This document shows positions 40,297 through 51,900 of a stretch of 64,000 nucleotides of DNA, piece after piece. The notes under the pieces were generated by a model, which had not been told where the DNA came from, ran no database searches, and worked only from the letters and a program-made list of their open reading frames with translations. The translations under genes were made by a program, and so were the position numbers. This DNA is from Hippasteria phrygiana (lineage: Eukaryota; Echinodermata; Asteroidea; Valvatida; Goniasteridae): NCBI GenBank assembly GCA_037893225.1, contig JAZGUH010000199.1, positions 1,798,001 to 1,862,000 on the forward strand. Direction: 5' to 3'. The stretch's first letter is position 1, and every line of letters begins with the position of its first letter.

Positions 40297-41439
40297 CTAC
40301 ACAACTTGATGAAGCAGTAATATCCCCGTCTTGGATACTGTATTTTGATTGGCCTAGAACGATCACGTGCCCGGGCGACAAAAACGCATGGCACACTAAA
40401 CGCATGGCACACTCCATCATCCAGCGCAGCCAGCTAGCTATTGAGCTGTATCATTGGTACCCACGCTACACTGTTAATAACGATAGTAAACTATAGTGGG
40501 AGCAGCGAACTAGCAGACGAGCAGCTGTTTTGATCGCGTGATTTGTTTGAGTAAATTTCCACCAAGCAAGGCAAGTTGAACTGAAAAAACTGGGTTTGGC
40601 GATATAACAAAACAATAATGTTGACTGCTGTGATGTGGGACACTCCAAACGCACGGCACACTCCAGCGCAGCCAGCTAGCTACTGGGTGTTAAAAACGTC
40701 ATGTCCCACATCACAGCATTATGAATGGTCATTTTTTTATGTAAAACATTGTAGCAATGACTATACGCCAACTAGTGTTAGGCAAAGCAGACCAAGGAAT
40801 TTCGATGGGTGTGCACACGGCCGTCGATGGGGGAGGGGGTGTATGTGAACCCCAATTGGCCATTTGTATTGGCAAAATTGTGGTGATTTTCGCGGAATTA
40901 CGTAGCTCAATAAGTGTTTTGGAGGGGAAAAAAATAAATAACAAAAAGAGGATGCGGGCGGGGACGATCAATAATGGTGTGTTTTTTTTTACTTGGCCTA
41001 GTATAGTACAGGGCTGCGTGTTTCCTACCTCCATGGTTCCACTAATAACACGAACGTTCGCCAAATTTTTGTGCACATCCAATGGAAGATTAATCGCGCA
41101 GTTGGCAAACGTTGGCAACGTTCGCCAGTGGTGGTTTGTCAGGCCATCGTATGTGCATATGCGCAGTAATAATTTAGCTTTTTTAAAAGTTGTATGCTGT
41201 TTTCCGTTTCTGTAATAAATCGTGATTATGTAAAGACAAAAATTGTTAAACGTAGGCCTACATGTACGTGTGTTTTACCCGTTAAACTGAAGTGAGAAAA
41301 AAAGGGACCCGGAGCCATCTCTCCATTAGGGTACCGCATATCAGTCATTCCATCTTCTGACTGATTACGCGGTGCATGCCCGCCGCTGCTGCATTGGAGT
41401 CGAATCGGCCAGCCGACGGCAAGTTTGGTGTTCAAGACG

Positions 41440-41545
41440 TCTGCACTAGTAAGCATGGAGTCGTGGGTTCAAATCCCGCCCGAGTATTACTCTGGCGGGA
41501 TTTGAATCCACGAACCCATTTGAACCAGACGACCTTTCGCACTCG
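41440..41545. mobile_element. Fragment of family T (tRNA-like core)
   Basis: GTCGTGGGTTCAAATCCCGC followed by its near inverse GCGGGATTTGAATCCACGA, the foldback tRNA-like core of family T. Confidence 0.7.
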
Positions 41546-42458
41546 GCTTATTAGCCCCCCTGTCCGTCGCGCGCCTCAGCTCCTGAATACCAGCCTAGAT
41601 TTATTGATTTTCCCGGCTTCTGGCACATGGCCACTAACGTTACCATCATTACAGTGGAGTAAAAAAAAATGCATGGTTAGTTCTACCGAATGTTCATCAG
41701 CTGAACACTCCGACTGTTAAACCCCCCCCCCCCCCCCCCCCCAAAGTAAAGTAAATGCATCAATCAATTAAATTAAACAGTCCGATGTCGCGTGAATATC
41801 AGACTTCCTGAAAATCCTACACAAGCGTGAACAAATTCTCCGGTTTCAATACGCATGTAGAAAACTAAAATCCGGCAAACCGTACGGCCAAATTTTATTG
41901 GGTCATTCTATAACATTTGGGGTCAAATTTTGATGTCCCTGTTGCATCTGACTTTGTCATAAGATATTGCAATTCAGGACACATTCTTCAATGCCTTCTA
42001 TCTCCAAGAGTGACTGTAAAGCAAAGTACCTGCCAAACAAGTTTTAAATAATAGTGTGAAATCAATTTTAATGATACTCGATGGGAAATTACACGGACAC
42101 CAAAAAATGTCACACATTATTTTGGACCCCATATTTATAGAATGACACTATTGTTACTTATTCAGCATTAAATCGGACAACTTTTCTACAGTGAGAAGAC
42201 GCATATTTTTATTTTTATTTTGACCATAATTTACAGCAAGCAACGTACAAATTAAAAGATAAACCAGAAACATCAGATAAACCGGAAATGAAGTACACAA
42301 AAATACCATGCAAAAACTAAACTAAACCGCACAAGAAGAAAACGGAATGGTGCATGCACAGCAAAAATCACTCTTGTAAGGATAAAATACCAAATGAAAA
42401 CATGATAAAATACCAAATGAAAACATGACAAAACAATATGTAAAAACAACTTCTATAC

Positions 42459-42735
42459 ATGGGTGTCCCAAAAAAAATGTCCAGGCCAAACCAGGCAACC
42501 TCAGAATCTAGATTTCGACAGATCCTGATGCGGGAACTTCTTGGAATGAAAAATGTAAACAAAAGTCAGTCGGTCACTCCTAGTTGGAGGCTGACCTTGC
42601 TGCACAAAAAATGACATAACTTCTGATTGGCTTGACTGGTTTTGATGAAATAAAGACTATTTTTCATGTAGGAAGTTCCCGCATCAGGATCTGTCGAAAT
42701 CTAGATTCTGAGGTTGCCTGGTTTGGCACACTCTG
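42459..42735. mobile_element. Tc1/mariner-type relic, copy 2
   Basis: GGGTGTCCCAAAAAAAATGT at the left; the right end has GAAGTTCCCGCATCAGGATC, the inverse of the left subterminal block. No coding content. Confidence 0.85.
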
Positions 42736-43730
42736 TAAAAAAAAACTACTACATGTATAGGCACACACATATACATGTATAGGTAATACAGAAACAAGGA
42801 CCAGAAAATATTAAACAAACAAACACAAAGTACACAATGTGGACAAATAGGTGCGGAACATTACTGGCCCCCGTGCGCACCAACAAAATGACAAAAGTGG
42901 CAAAATAGCTTTACACAGAATGACAGCTGGATGTCTGAGAGAAATTAGGAGAGTGGATTGATAAGTGCAGAATCCTTTTAGTGTCGGGTGGCAAAGTGTT
43001 CCAGAGTATGGGGAAACTATGGGAAGGGAAAGAAATGTGTTATTACCACCTCAGCTTAAGTATGTTTGGTATAGGACCCTGCCAGACGCATCAGATTGCA
43101 TACTTTGTCACATTGACTTGTGTGTAGAGTGCAGCAAAGTGAAGCTGTCGGCACACACTCGTATGCACTGTGATATACGTCTGGTATAGGGTTAGGGTAT
43201 TATTCAGTCATCATTTCAAATCTGTACCGTTTTTATTTTAACACATTTTTTCGTCTTATCTCACCCAGATGACACGTGAATATCATATTAAATAATCCTT
43301 ATTAAAACTTCACCAGCGTTTACCACTATACACGTTCATTGTTTGCTGTCGATTTTTTTCATTTAAAAGCAATATGAGAGCACAATGTGATTACTTCTCA
43401 GTATAAATGTACAAGTTTGGCCGAAAACTGATAACATGCAAACATGAGTAACTTTCAACAGCAAAAATCGACAGTGAAAGTGTTACTGGGTGTACAATTC
43501 CTTTGAAAAATTGAAATGACTTAGTGAAGAATACCCAAGGAACACATTCTTAAAACAACTAACCTTTTAAACAGGGGTGAGATTTATCAGGATTTTTGGT
43601 AAGACGTCTTCCAGATTTTCAGAATTTCTTTGGTTCCTGAATTTGTTTTTAACCATTCCAAAATGACCTCTGCAACCCGCAAGTCTCCTTTATAAAATTA
43701 TGATGACTCTCTTTTTGGAATTTTGAACCG

Positions 43731-44062
43731 TACACTGTAAAAACCAACGGCTAACACTTGTTTTGACACTTCAACGCGTTAATAATAATACTTTGGACGT
43801 AAAGGTATAGGAGGGGTTTGACAGGCGATTAACACTAAAACACGTTTAAATTGGCGTTGGTATTAATGATTATTAACATTCTAAAGTGTTAATATCTACC
43901 TAAATTAACACTTCAAGCGTTGATAATCATTAACACCAATGCCTATTTTAACGTGTTTTAGTGTTAATCGCGTGCAACGCCTCCTATACCTTTACGTGTA
44001 AAGTATTAATATTAACGCGTTGAAGTGTTAAAAAAGTGTTAGCCGTTGATTTTTAGTGTGTA
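43731..44062. mobile_element. Long foldback element, CACTGTAAAAA ends
   Basis: TACACTGTAAAAACCAACGG and CCGTTGATTTTTAGTGTGTA are near-inverse; the inversion continues through GGTATAGGAGG, CGATTAACACTAAAACACGT to the middle near 43885. The 332 bases are almost all one hairpin. Confidence 0.9.
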
Positions 44063-45428
44063 TCTTTTGCTAGAGTATGCAGTTTTCTTATGCAGTGTTC
44101 AGCAATGCCATACTAATCAAATGCCTCCGAATGTTTCGTTGTTTTTTTCATTTCCCTCAAATCTCACTCCTGTTTAAAGAATGTTTCACAAAAACACATG
44201 AACACAGAAAGCACCGAGGAAAGGCAATACACGCGATGTGGGATGAATGGCGACACAGCATTTTTTTTTTTACATAAAGCCTGGTTTCCGTATAATCGCA
44301 ATGAACGCCAGTCACACGCAAGACAAGTCGCAGACTTGAGGTTGTACAGACAGAGACGCCCATATTTAAATATTCGAAAAAAAGTCTTTTCAGATTACCT
44401 GATACACACACATTCGCGTTTAATAATTCGAAACTCGTGTTTGAAAAAAGCAGGTGATTATGTGCGTGTAATAGCAACTAAGTTCAAACCGATGAACTTG
44501 TATGTTTGAATAACGAATCGCGTCAGACTTTGATAAATTTTGGCCTCACTCGAGCATTAATCTCGAATTATTTTAACCCAGCTTTCGAGATTCAAACGTA
44601 GTTTGTTTGACACGCAAAATCCAACCCGTTTGATGCTTTATTTTTGCCTAATTAATTGGAGGTATTTAATACCCTTAAATGTCCTCCCGTTTTAGCAAAC
44701 TCGTAAAGTTCTATACGCGTGCGCTTCAACTTGTCAGACTGCATGCAGAGGAAGGACTGCTCCGCTCAAACCGATGACGTAATAAACATGTAAAATTCCA
44801 AGTGAACAAGAAAGACGTCCCCGGTCGCAGACACTGTCGGGGTACTATCTTGGATAGGCCCCTATAATTGAATTTTGGTGAAACGTGCAGCATATACTGT
44901 AAGTTGTAGATGCAGTTTAACACGTATTAATATACGTATATGTTTAAAATCTCAAAACAAAATCGTCTTTTTTTCGTGCGTGTACGGGAAGTATGATTAA
45001 ACATACAAGTGCACCTACACATTACAAATCTCAACCTCTGATATCGCCATCCCTGTTTGTGTCAGTCACGACAGAACGTTTCCATAATTAGTCTTGCCGT
45101 CTGGGTTGCAGACGCTGGTCAGTGATCATAACGACTATAATATGAAAAACCAGGCTTAACTTCTATACGCAAACCTCTTGTTTGGCAGACGACAACGGAG
45201 CAATTTTCGTAGATGGGCCGTAGATCCTGTTTCGTAACCTGAGGTCATTTCCTACGAGAACACAAATAAACTAAATTTGTCAACTAAAGGACTTTTTTTG
45301 CTTCACTTTTAAGAATACCACAAAACAATGCCATGCAGTGATTTGGAGCGTAAGGTATATACTAATAATAACCTGCATTTAGAACGCTGCTTTTAGTTCA
45401 ATTAAATCCTCTCTCTTTTTCTTTTTCC

Positions 45429-45439
45429 TTTAATTTAAT
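45429..45439 (-). promoter_or_regulatory. Candidate poly(A) signal of the MUC4-like gene
   Basis: Two overlapping ATTAAA hexamers on the minus strand about 210 bases after the stop codon. A weak call because the hexamer is common in AT-rich DNA. Confidence 0.3.
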
Positions 45440-45646
45440 TGGTAAGAAATTCCAGACAGGGTGTCGACGGCATAAAAAAGAAATTGTTTTTCTTTCTTTC
45501 TTCGGTCGGGAGCCAAAAATTGGGCTGGTCGAAACTGAGAACTAACGAAATCAAAAGGGACGAATTTCGCTCTTGCCAGTTTTCTTTGTTCATGTTTACA
45601 ATTAAGCGGAAAGCAAGATCAGTGTTTAGAAAAGTGTTTATAGGTC

Positions 45647-45924
45647 CTATTTGATAAACACAATTTCTGCAGTCCTGGTGATACCTTCCACCTCACCCCT
45701 CGGTATCCATTTTAGCTCTGAAAATGGAATCAGATCAGGTGTATTAGACTCACTCTCCCCTTCCTTCTCTGATGATTCACATGTTGACTTCTTCTTCGTT
45801 TTCTTTTTCCTAACTGTAACGTAAACGATAACAGGAGCAGCCACGAAGATGATCGCAAAGCATACAACGCAGATGATGGCGATGGCGTACGTAGGAAGCG
45901 TCGAGCCATCTGGTAATCCAGTAT
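45647..45924 (-). CDS. MUC4-like exon 12, transmembrane helix and tail, stop
   Basis: Acceptor GTCATATTAG; 278 nt with stop at 45647-45649. AIAIICVVCFAIIFVAAP plus VIVYVTV is a transmembrane helix; RKKKTKKK is the stop-transfer anchor; the tail has acidic Ser-rich ESSEKEGESES (CK2-like) and ends EIVFIK. Confidence 0.95.
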
Positions 45925-48900
45925 CTAATATGACATACAAGGAATTTTGATGTGAAGATAGCATACTTCAAAAAACTTCGTTGTTAAATTAACACCATGT
46001 GGTATCTATATTTAACCATTCGTTCAATATAGACAGCACTTGGTTTAACAGTTTTGAAAAGTTGATAGAGGCAAATGGAAAAAAGCTCACGCTACGCATG
46101 CGCGTGTGCATACTCACACACACTTAACACGCTATTGGTTGTGGGGTACCTCTATTGTTCGACCCTACTTCCCTTCTTTTGTTCTCCTTTGTCTCCTTAG
46201 AAATCTCGAAATACATAGCGTTACGGCTGTGGGGTACTTCAATTTCTAAAGACCGAATTGTGAGGTACCATTGTCCCTATTGTTGCCCTTTGTTCCCGGT
46301 ACCTCATAAGTGCCAATCCGAGGACAATGCTTTGTGTTTCCTATTGTTCCTTTAATATAACCCAACCCATTAGACTAAGCACATATTTCTACTTGCGATT
46401 TCAACAAAAGACTTGACTTGGGAGGACTGAAAGGTTTCTTTGTATTTCCTTTCTCCTCTTGTCCTCGGAAGTATATATAAAGAACCTGTACAGGCCTGCA
46501 TGTTACATGCGCGTGGATATATTTTTTCAAGCGAAAATGGTCAAGGGAATTTATTGTCCAATAGACAGCCTTTTTTATCACCGTTTAGACAATTTTTATC
46601 AACTATCTGAATGTCGTCACCCCTTTCGTTTTGACGCTGTGGGAAACAAAACTTGGGACATGCGTGAACAAAACTATCGTTCATGCTTCGTAGATGTGCA
46701 CTATTGAATAGGAGCGGGGGTTGAAAATTGTCAAATGAGAAACCTCGCTTGTTTTCAACCCTGCGCCATACCTCACGTCATCTGGTCACGTTGGTGAAAA
46801 GGTCTTGTACAAAGCCCATAATGCGCGACTCGTATTGACATAACTTGGCCTGCAGCTTATTCACAGTAGTTATATAATTATCTCAGAGTAACATCAGCAA
46901 CCAGACGCTGGGAAACGATGGTAGAAATTGTACAAACTCACCGGTAGTCGTGACTGCATGATCAGTGACACTTGCTTGACTCGTGGACTGTCTCTCTGAA
47001 ACGTTTTTAAAAATGACTCGAATTCAAACACTGTCAAAGCCAGATTCCATTTCCTCGTCCGAAATGCAGACAGCCCTGCCGAATATAGTCCTTGACTTGG
47101 TAAACCAGTCGCAGATATTTAGAAACTACATCTGCGTCTCTGTTTGAATGAGTCTGGAATGTTTGTAATGCCTCCCAAAAACGCTTCCATTATGTATGCG
47201 ATACCATCTGGGTCTTTTTGGCAATGTTTAGGCTAGCGGTCGATAAGACAAGAGGAAGATAAGGGAAAAGCAGCATCGCGGAATGGACAGGATGGAGCTT
47301 CACAGGGTCACTGAGAGAGGCAGAGTACAGGGACACATGGATGAGAATGGCTGCTGCATCATCAATGCCCAACGACCCGAATAGGGTCACAGGATAGGTA
47401 CGAGGTGAGCCTGGGGCCAAGTTTTATGGAGTTGCTAAGCACAAAAATTGTCCTTAGCACGAAGAAGGCCTAGTCTAGCTTAATAATAACAGGTTACCAG
47501 GTAAACTCCAAGTTATTTTATGCTAAGCAAACAACAGGTGAATAACAGTCGCACGAAATATACTATTTTTTACCAAGGAAGACTTTTCATGCTAAGCAAA
47601 TTTTTGTGCTTAGCAGCTCGAAGGTGTTGTTGATATTATTTATTCGTCAAACAATCCACGAGGGAAACTGACTAGGTACATTTGAATACATTTTCGTGGA
47701 TTGTTTGACGAATTATAAGTTGTAAAGTATACACTTTATCGAGTGATTTTCATAATGTTGCTTCCCAGGTTGTATCGTAAAATTGGGTGTGATCCCTGGT
47801 TATACGGCATTCTGGGTTTATGACTTCTGACTAGCGCCCACCCGAACAAAGATACTGACAATTTGGGAGACCGCCAACATAGGGCAAGATAGCTCAGTTG
47901 GTAGGAGGTCGCAGGTTCGAATCCCGCTCCTGTCAGTTTCTTTGTTCACTTTGAAATTTATATTATTGTCTCGCCTAAACGAAGTTCAGAAAGAGACTAT
48001 GCTATTACTATTTCTGTACGTAGTCCGTCCGTAGTCCGTAGTCCGTCCGTATGTGTCATTTTGGTTAAAGTTTCGACAAATTGGTCTTATATGCAAAGTT
48101 GAAGTCCGATTGCAATCAAACTTGGTTTATGCATTCAATAGTGCGACCTTTATATGATGGTCGTGTCAAAGGTCAAGTACTGAGGTCAAGTTGTAAAATG
48201 GGCTGGAATTGCAAAATTTGTCTTATATTCAAAGTTAAAGTCCGATTGCAATCAAACTTGGGTCATGCATTCAATAGTGCGACCTTTATATGATGGTCGT
48301 ATCAAAGGTCAAGTACTGAGGTCAAAGGTCATCTGAGGTCAAGTTGTAAAATGGGCTGGAATTGTAAAATTGGTCTTATATTTAAAGTTGAAGTCCGATT
48401 GCAATCAAACTTGGGTCATGCATTCAATAGTGCGACCTTTATATGATGGTCGTATCAAAGGTCAAGTACTGAGGTCAAAGGTCATCTGAGGTCAAGTTGT
48501 AAAATGGGCTGGAATTGTAAAATTGGTCTTATATTTAAAGTTGAAGTCCGATTGCAATCAAACTTGGGTCATGCATTCAATAGTGCGACCTTTATATGAT
48601 GGTCGTATCAAAGGTCAAGTACTGAGGTCAAAGGTCATCTGAGGTCAAGTTGTAAAATGGGCTGGAATTGTAAAATTGACCTTATGCAACGCTGAAGTCC
48701 AGTTGCAATCAAACTTGGGTCATGCAACTTAATAGTGCAACCTTTATATGATGATTGAGTTCAAAGGTCATTTGAGGTCAAGTTCTAAAATAGGCTGGAA
48801 TTGTCCAACTTGTCTCATTTGAAAACTGGAAGTCCAATTGCAATCAACCTTGGGTCATGCATGCACTATTGTAACCTTTATGTGATGGTCATGTCAAAGG

Positions 48901-51900
48901 TCAAGTACTCAGGTCAAAGGTTATGTGAGGTCAAGTTGTAAAAGAGGCTGGAATTGTAAAATTGGTCGTTGTGCTATTGTGCCGATTGAGGTGTCAAAAT
49001 GTGTAGAGAACATGATTAACGTTTAAGCAGGCGAGACGCGTGGTTCGAGAACCACCTTGTTTAGTTAGCAATTGCTTGAACGTTTGATGACCCACTTAAA
49101 GGTAAGCTTACCTTCAAGTTGACAAAAAAAGCCATCACCGCTGTATCCTATTGGGCAGCTGCCACACGTGACATTTTGCAAGGGTTGTGGTTGGTCAACG
49201 CAGGCCACACCAGGAAAGCAAGGCTTCAAGAAGCAAGGATTGAAATCCTCGGCACACGTTGGCCCCGACAAGCCCTCGGAACATTCACAGGAGACATTCT
49301 GAATGCAAATCACCCAAAAAATAATAGGACCTCAAAATCCACTTTACTGGAAATTAAGATACTTTATATAAACTCGGGTTCTTTGTAACAACTGTAGGCA
49401 GTAATGTGTCTTTGTGTTCATGCTAATTTTCGTATTCATGAGAAAAGGCATGGCGTCATCAGAAGCACAGAAGTGGTGTCTGCGATGGTAACATTGTGTG
49501 AAAACACTTTCACACATTTTCTACCTTTTATTTGAGAAGCCACCGTGTTTTAGTTATTTCCATAATAAAAAGTGCCCTTGGAAGCAATATTTTTTTGAAC
49601 TATTATTATGCTCTAGTGACAAGGAGTTATTTCTCTACCAAATAGAATGTGGCGCCTTCTTGGCAAATTACGTGAACATTTGAAAGATTTTAAAAGCATT
49701 AAAAACTAGTGATGTAGTCCAGACCATCACAAGACCAGGCACAAGTAACAGGCATAAACCACGACAAAGGAATGCTTTTATTACAGTTCATTTGAATAGC
49801 TTGAGACTTGAATTAAGACTGCTGGTCTTGAGCTGGTCTTGTGTTGGTCTTGCAGGGTCTTGCAGGGTCTTGTGATGGTCTCGACTACATCACTGTTAAA
49901 AACCGCTGCCTTCTCTACTTTCGTTAAAAACAAGCATTAAGGTAATGTGTGTGCTTACATATGTGTTAAAAACCGAAAGATTTTCAAAGTGAACAAAGAA
50001 ACTGGCAGGCGCGGGATTCGAACCTGCGACCTCTGGGTTACCGTACCGGCGCTCTACCAACTGAGCTATCTTGCCCTATGTTGGCGGTCTCCCTTTATTC
50101 GGGTGGGCGCTAGTCAGAAGTCATAAACCTAGAATGCCGTATAGCCAGGGATCACACCAAATTTTACTAAACACTCTGGGAAGCGACATTGTGGGGATGA
50201 CTCAATGAGGATACGACTTTTTAACTTATAATTCATCAAACAATCCACAAGGGATTGTTTGATGAAAAACAGAAAGAGTTAGATATTCATTTTCTGGTTA
50301 CAATGGGATGCTTCTAATTCCTGCAGTATTGATGCATATCAATCTTTACGCGCAGTACATGTATAAAACGATATATTTCAGGAAGACCGTGTCTGGTGTT
50401 CTTCTTTGCATCTGATGAAGTAGTTCTTGCCTAGTTAGTCATTAAAGTGCTATATAACCTCCATTTAAATAGAGTGTGATGAGTGTTTGTTTTTTCGTTC
50501 AGATACAGTTTCCTTCCATGATTCGTTAGCGGGGGAAATCAATTTATTGGATTTTGTTCAGGCAGACATGGACAAACGAACTTAAATGCAAAGGAGATTT
50601 TACCCCAAATTTCCCCACTAGGAGGTTGGTGTCTTGCAGGAGCTGGCCGTAGTTACAAAAGTCTTCACTGGAACAAGCGCACAGCTTGATAATAGGTGTG
50701 ATGGCAGCCTGAAACATGGTATCCTCAGCCACGATTGTCAACCTCACTTTGTCTGGATTAGGCAAAGTCAAATCGTATGACCCACCTGTAACATGCAACA
50801 TAGACTTGCTGAATTCATTCTGTGTTTATTAGTGCAAGTTTTATGGTTAAACCATTGAGCTATATTAAATATAGCTCTATGGGTTAAACTTAATACTTTG
50901 CTAGATCAAAATGTTTTTACGGAGCCCTAGAAGCGCCATCCGACTTGTTGAGATACTGACATATTTAATCTCGGGATGGTAACATCCTCGGGCCAGGAAG
51001 GGAGTCCACATCCTGAGATAATATATCACGGGATGACGACATCGTAAAATTGGATGACAACATCCTGAGAGAACTTATCACGAGGTGCATTGACGCTATC
51101 CTGAAAACGGTCAGGTGGACGTATATAATATGTCGCAGGATGTCGTCATCTTACTTTCAGGGTGTCGTCATCCCGTGATAAATTATTGCATGGTGTCGTC
51201 ATCCTACGATAAATTATCTAAGGATGTCGTCATCTTGCCTGTAATAATTATGTCGTCATCTTGAGATAAAATGTCACGATCTCAACAAGTCGGATGGCAC
51301 TTCTAGAGCTCCGTAGGTTTTACGCCCAGATCATCATCATCATCATTCTTGTGGCTAACGTTACTAACATATGATTATCTTTCTATGGCTAGCACTGGAC
51401 AACAAATCCCTCAAAATACCCCGATACGTCTGGTAGGGTTCTTACTCACGGTTATAGAAGGAAGTCTCTGCACAGCTTACCGTTGGGAATAGACGCCTGA
51501 GGCTCCCCATTGATGAATACAGTAAACGTTACCTCGTCGCCATCGGGATCATCAGCAGACAATACCAGAGTCAACTTCTTTCGTAGAAAGACCTCCAGGA
51601 CGGACAACTCAGTCGTAATATTTGGCGGGGAATTTGCTGGAAGAGCGTAGCCAATATTATTCATCTTGTAAAGGCGAAGTTTTGAGGACGGAACAAGTTC
51701 AAAAATCTGTGGTACAGGTCTTTTAATTGACACCAGAGGACGGGTAGTCGAATCAACAGGGTTCCCACAGAAATCCTAAATTCTATGACTTTTTCATGAC
51801 TTTCCAGGAAAATATATGCCTTTCTTTGACCATGTTTAACGCTATTTTAAGAGTCTTTACAATACACTACCGTGTGTATTGGTTGTATCAACTTTCCATG

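Larger units (their letters stand above)
37634..45646. other. Intergenic region between convergent genes
   Basis: Eight kb with no recognisable gene. Open frames here (for example 40757-41215) show no domain and overlap repeats. It holds several inverted-repeat elements, poly-G tracts and a second mariner relic, listed separately. It must contain the 3' UTRs of both genes; I see no convincing AATAAA just after the C3-like stop. Confidence 0.7.

Noticed and set aside
40757..41215. 152-codon open frame in the intergenic region
   Set aside because: No domain, low-complexity stretches, no splice context, and an overlapping open frame on the other strand; likely chance.
48085..48975. CRISPR-like array
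   Set aside because: The whole 153-base unit is repeated, with no unique spacers, in a eukaryotic intron: a satellite.
51637..51780. Extending MUC4-like exon 8 upstream through the open frame with SIKRPVPQIFEL
   Set aside because: Upstream acceptors (for example CCACAG) do not match the phase of exon 7, while CTTCCAG at 51637 does and starts at the family motif NSPPNIT.
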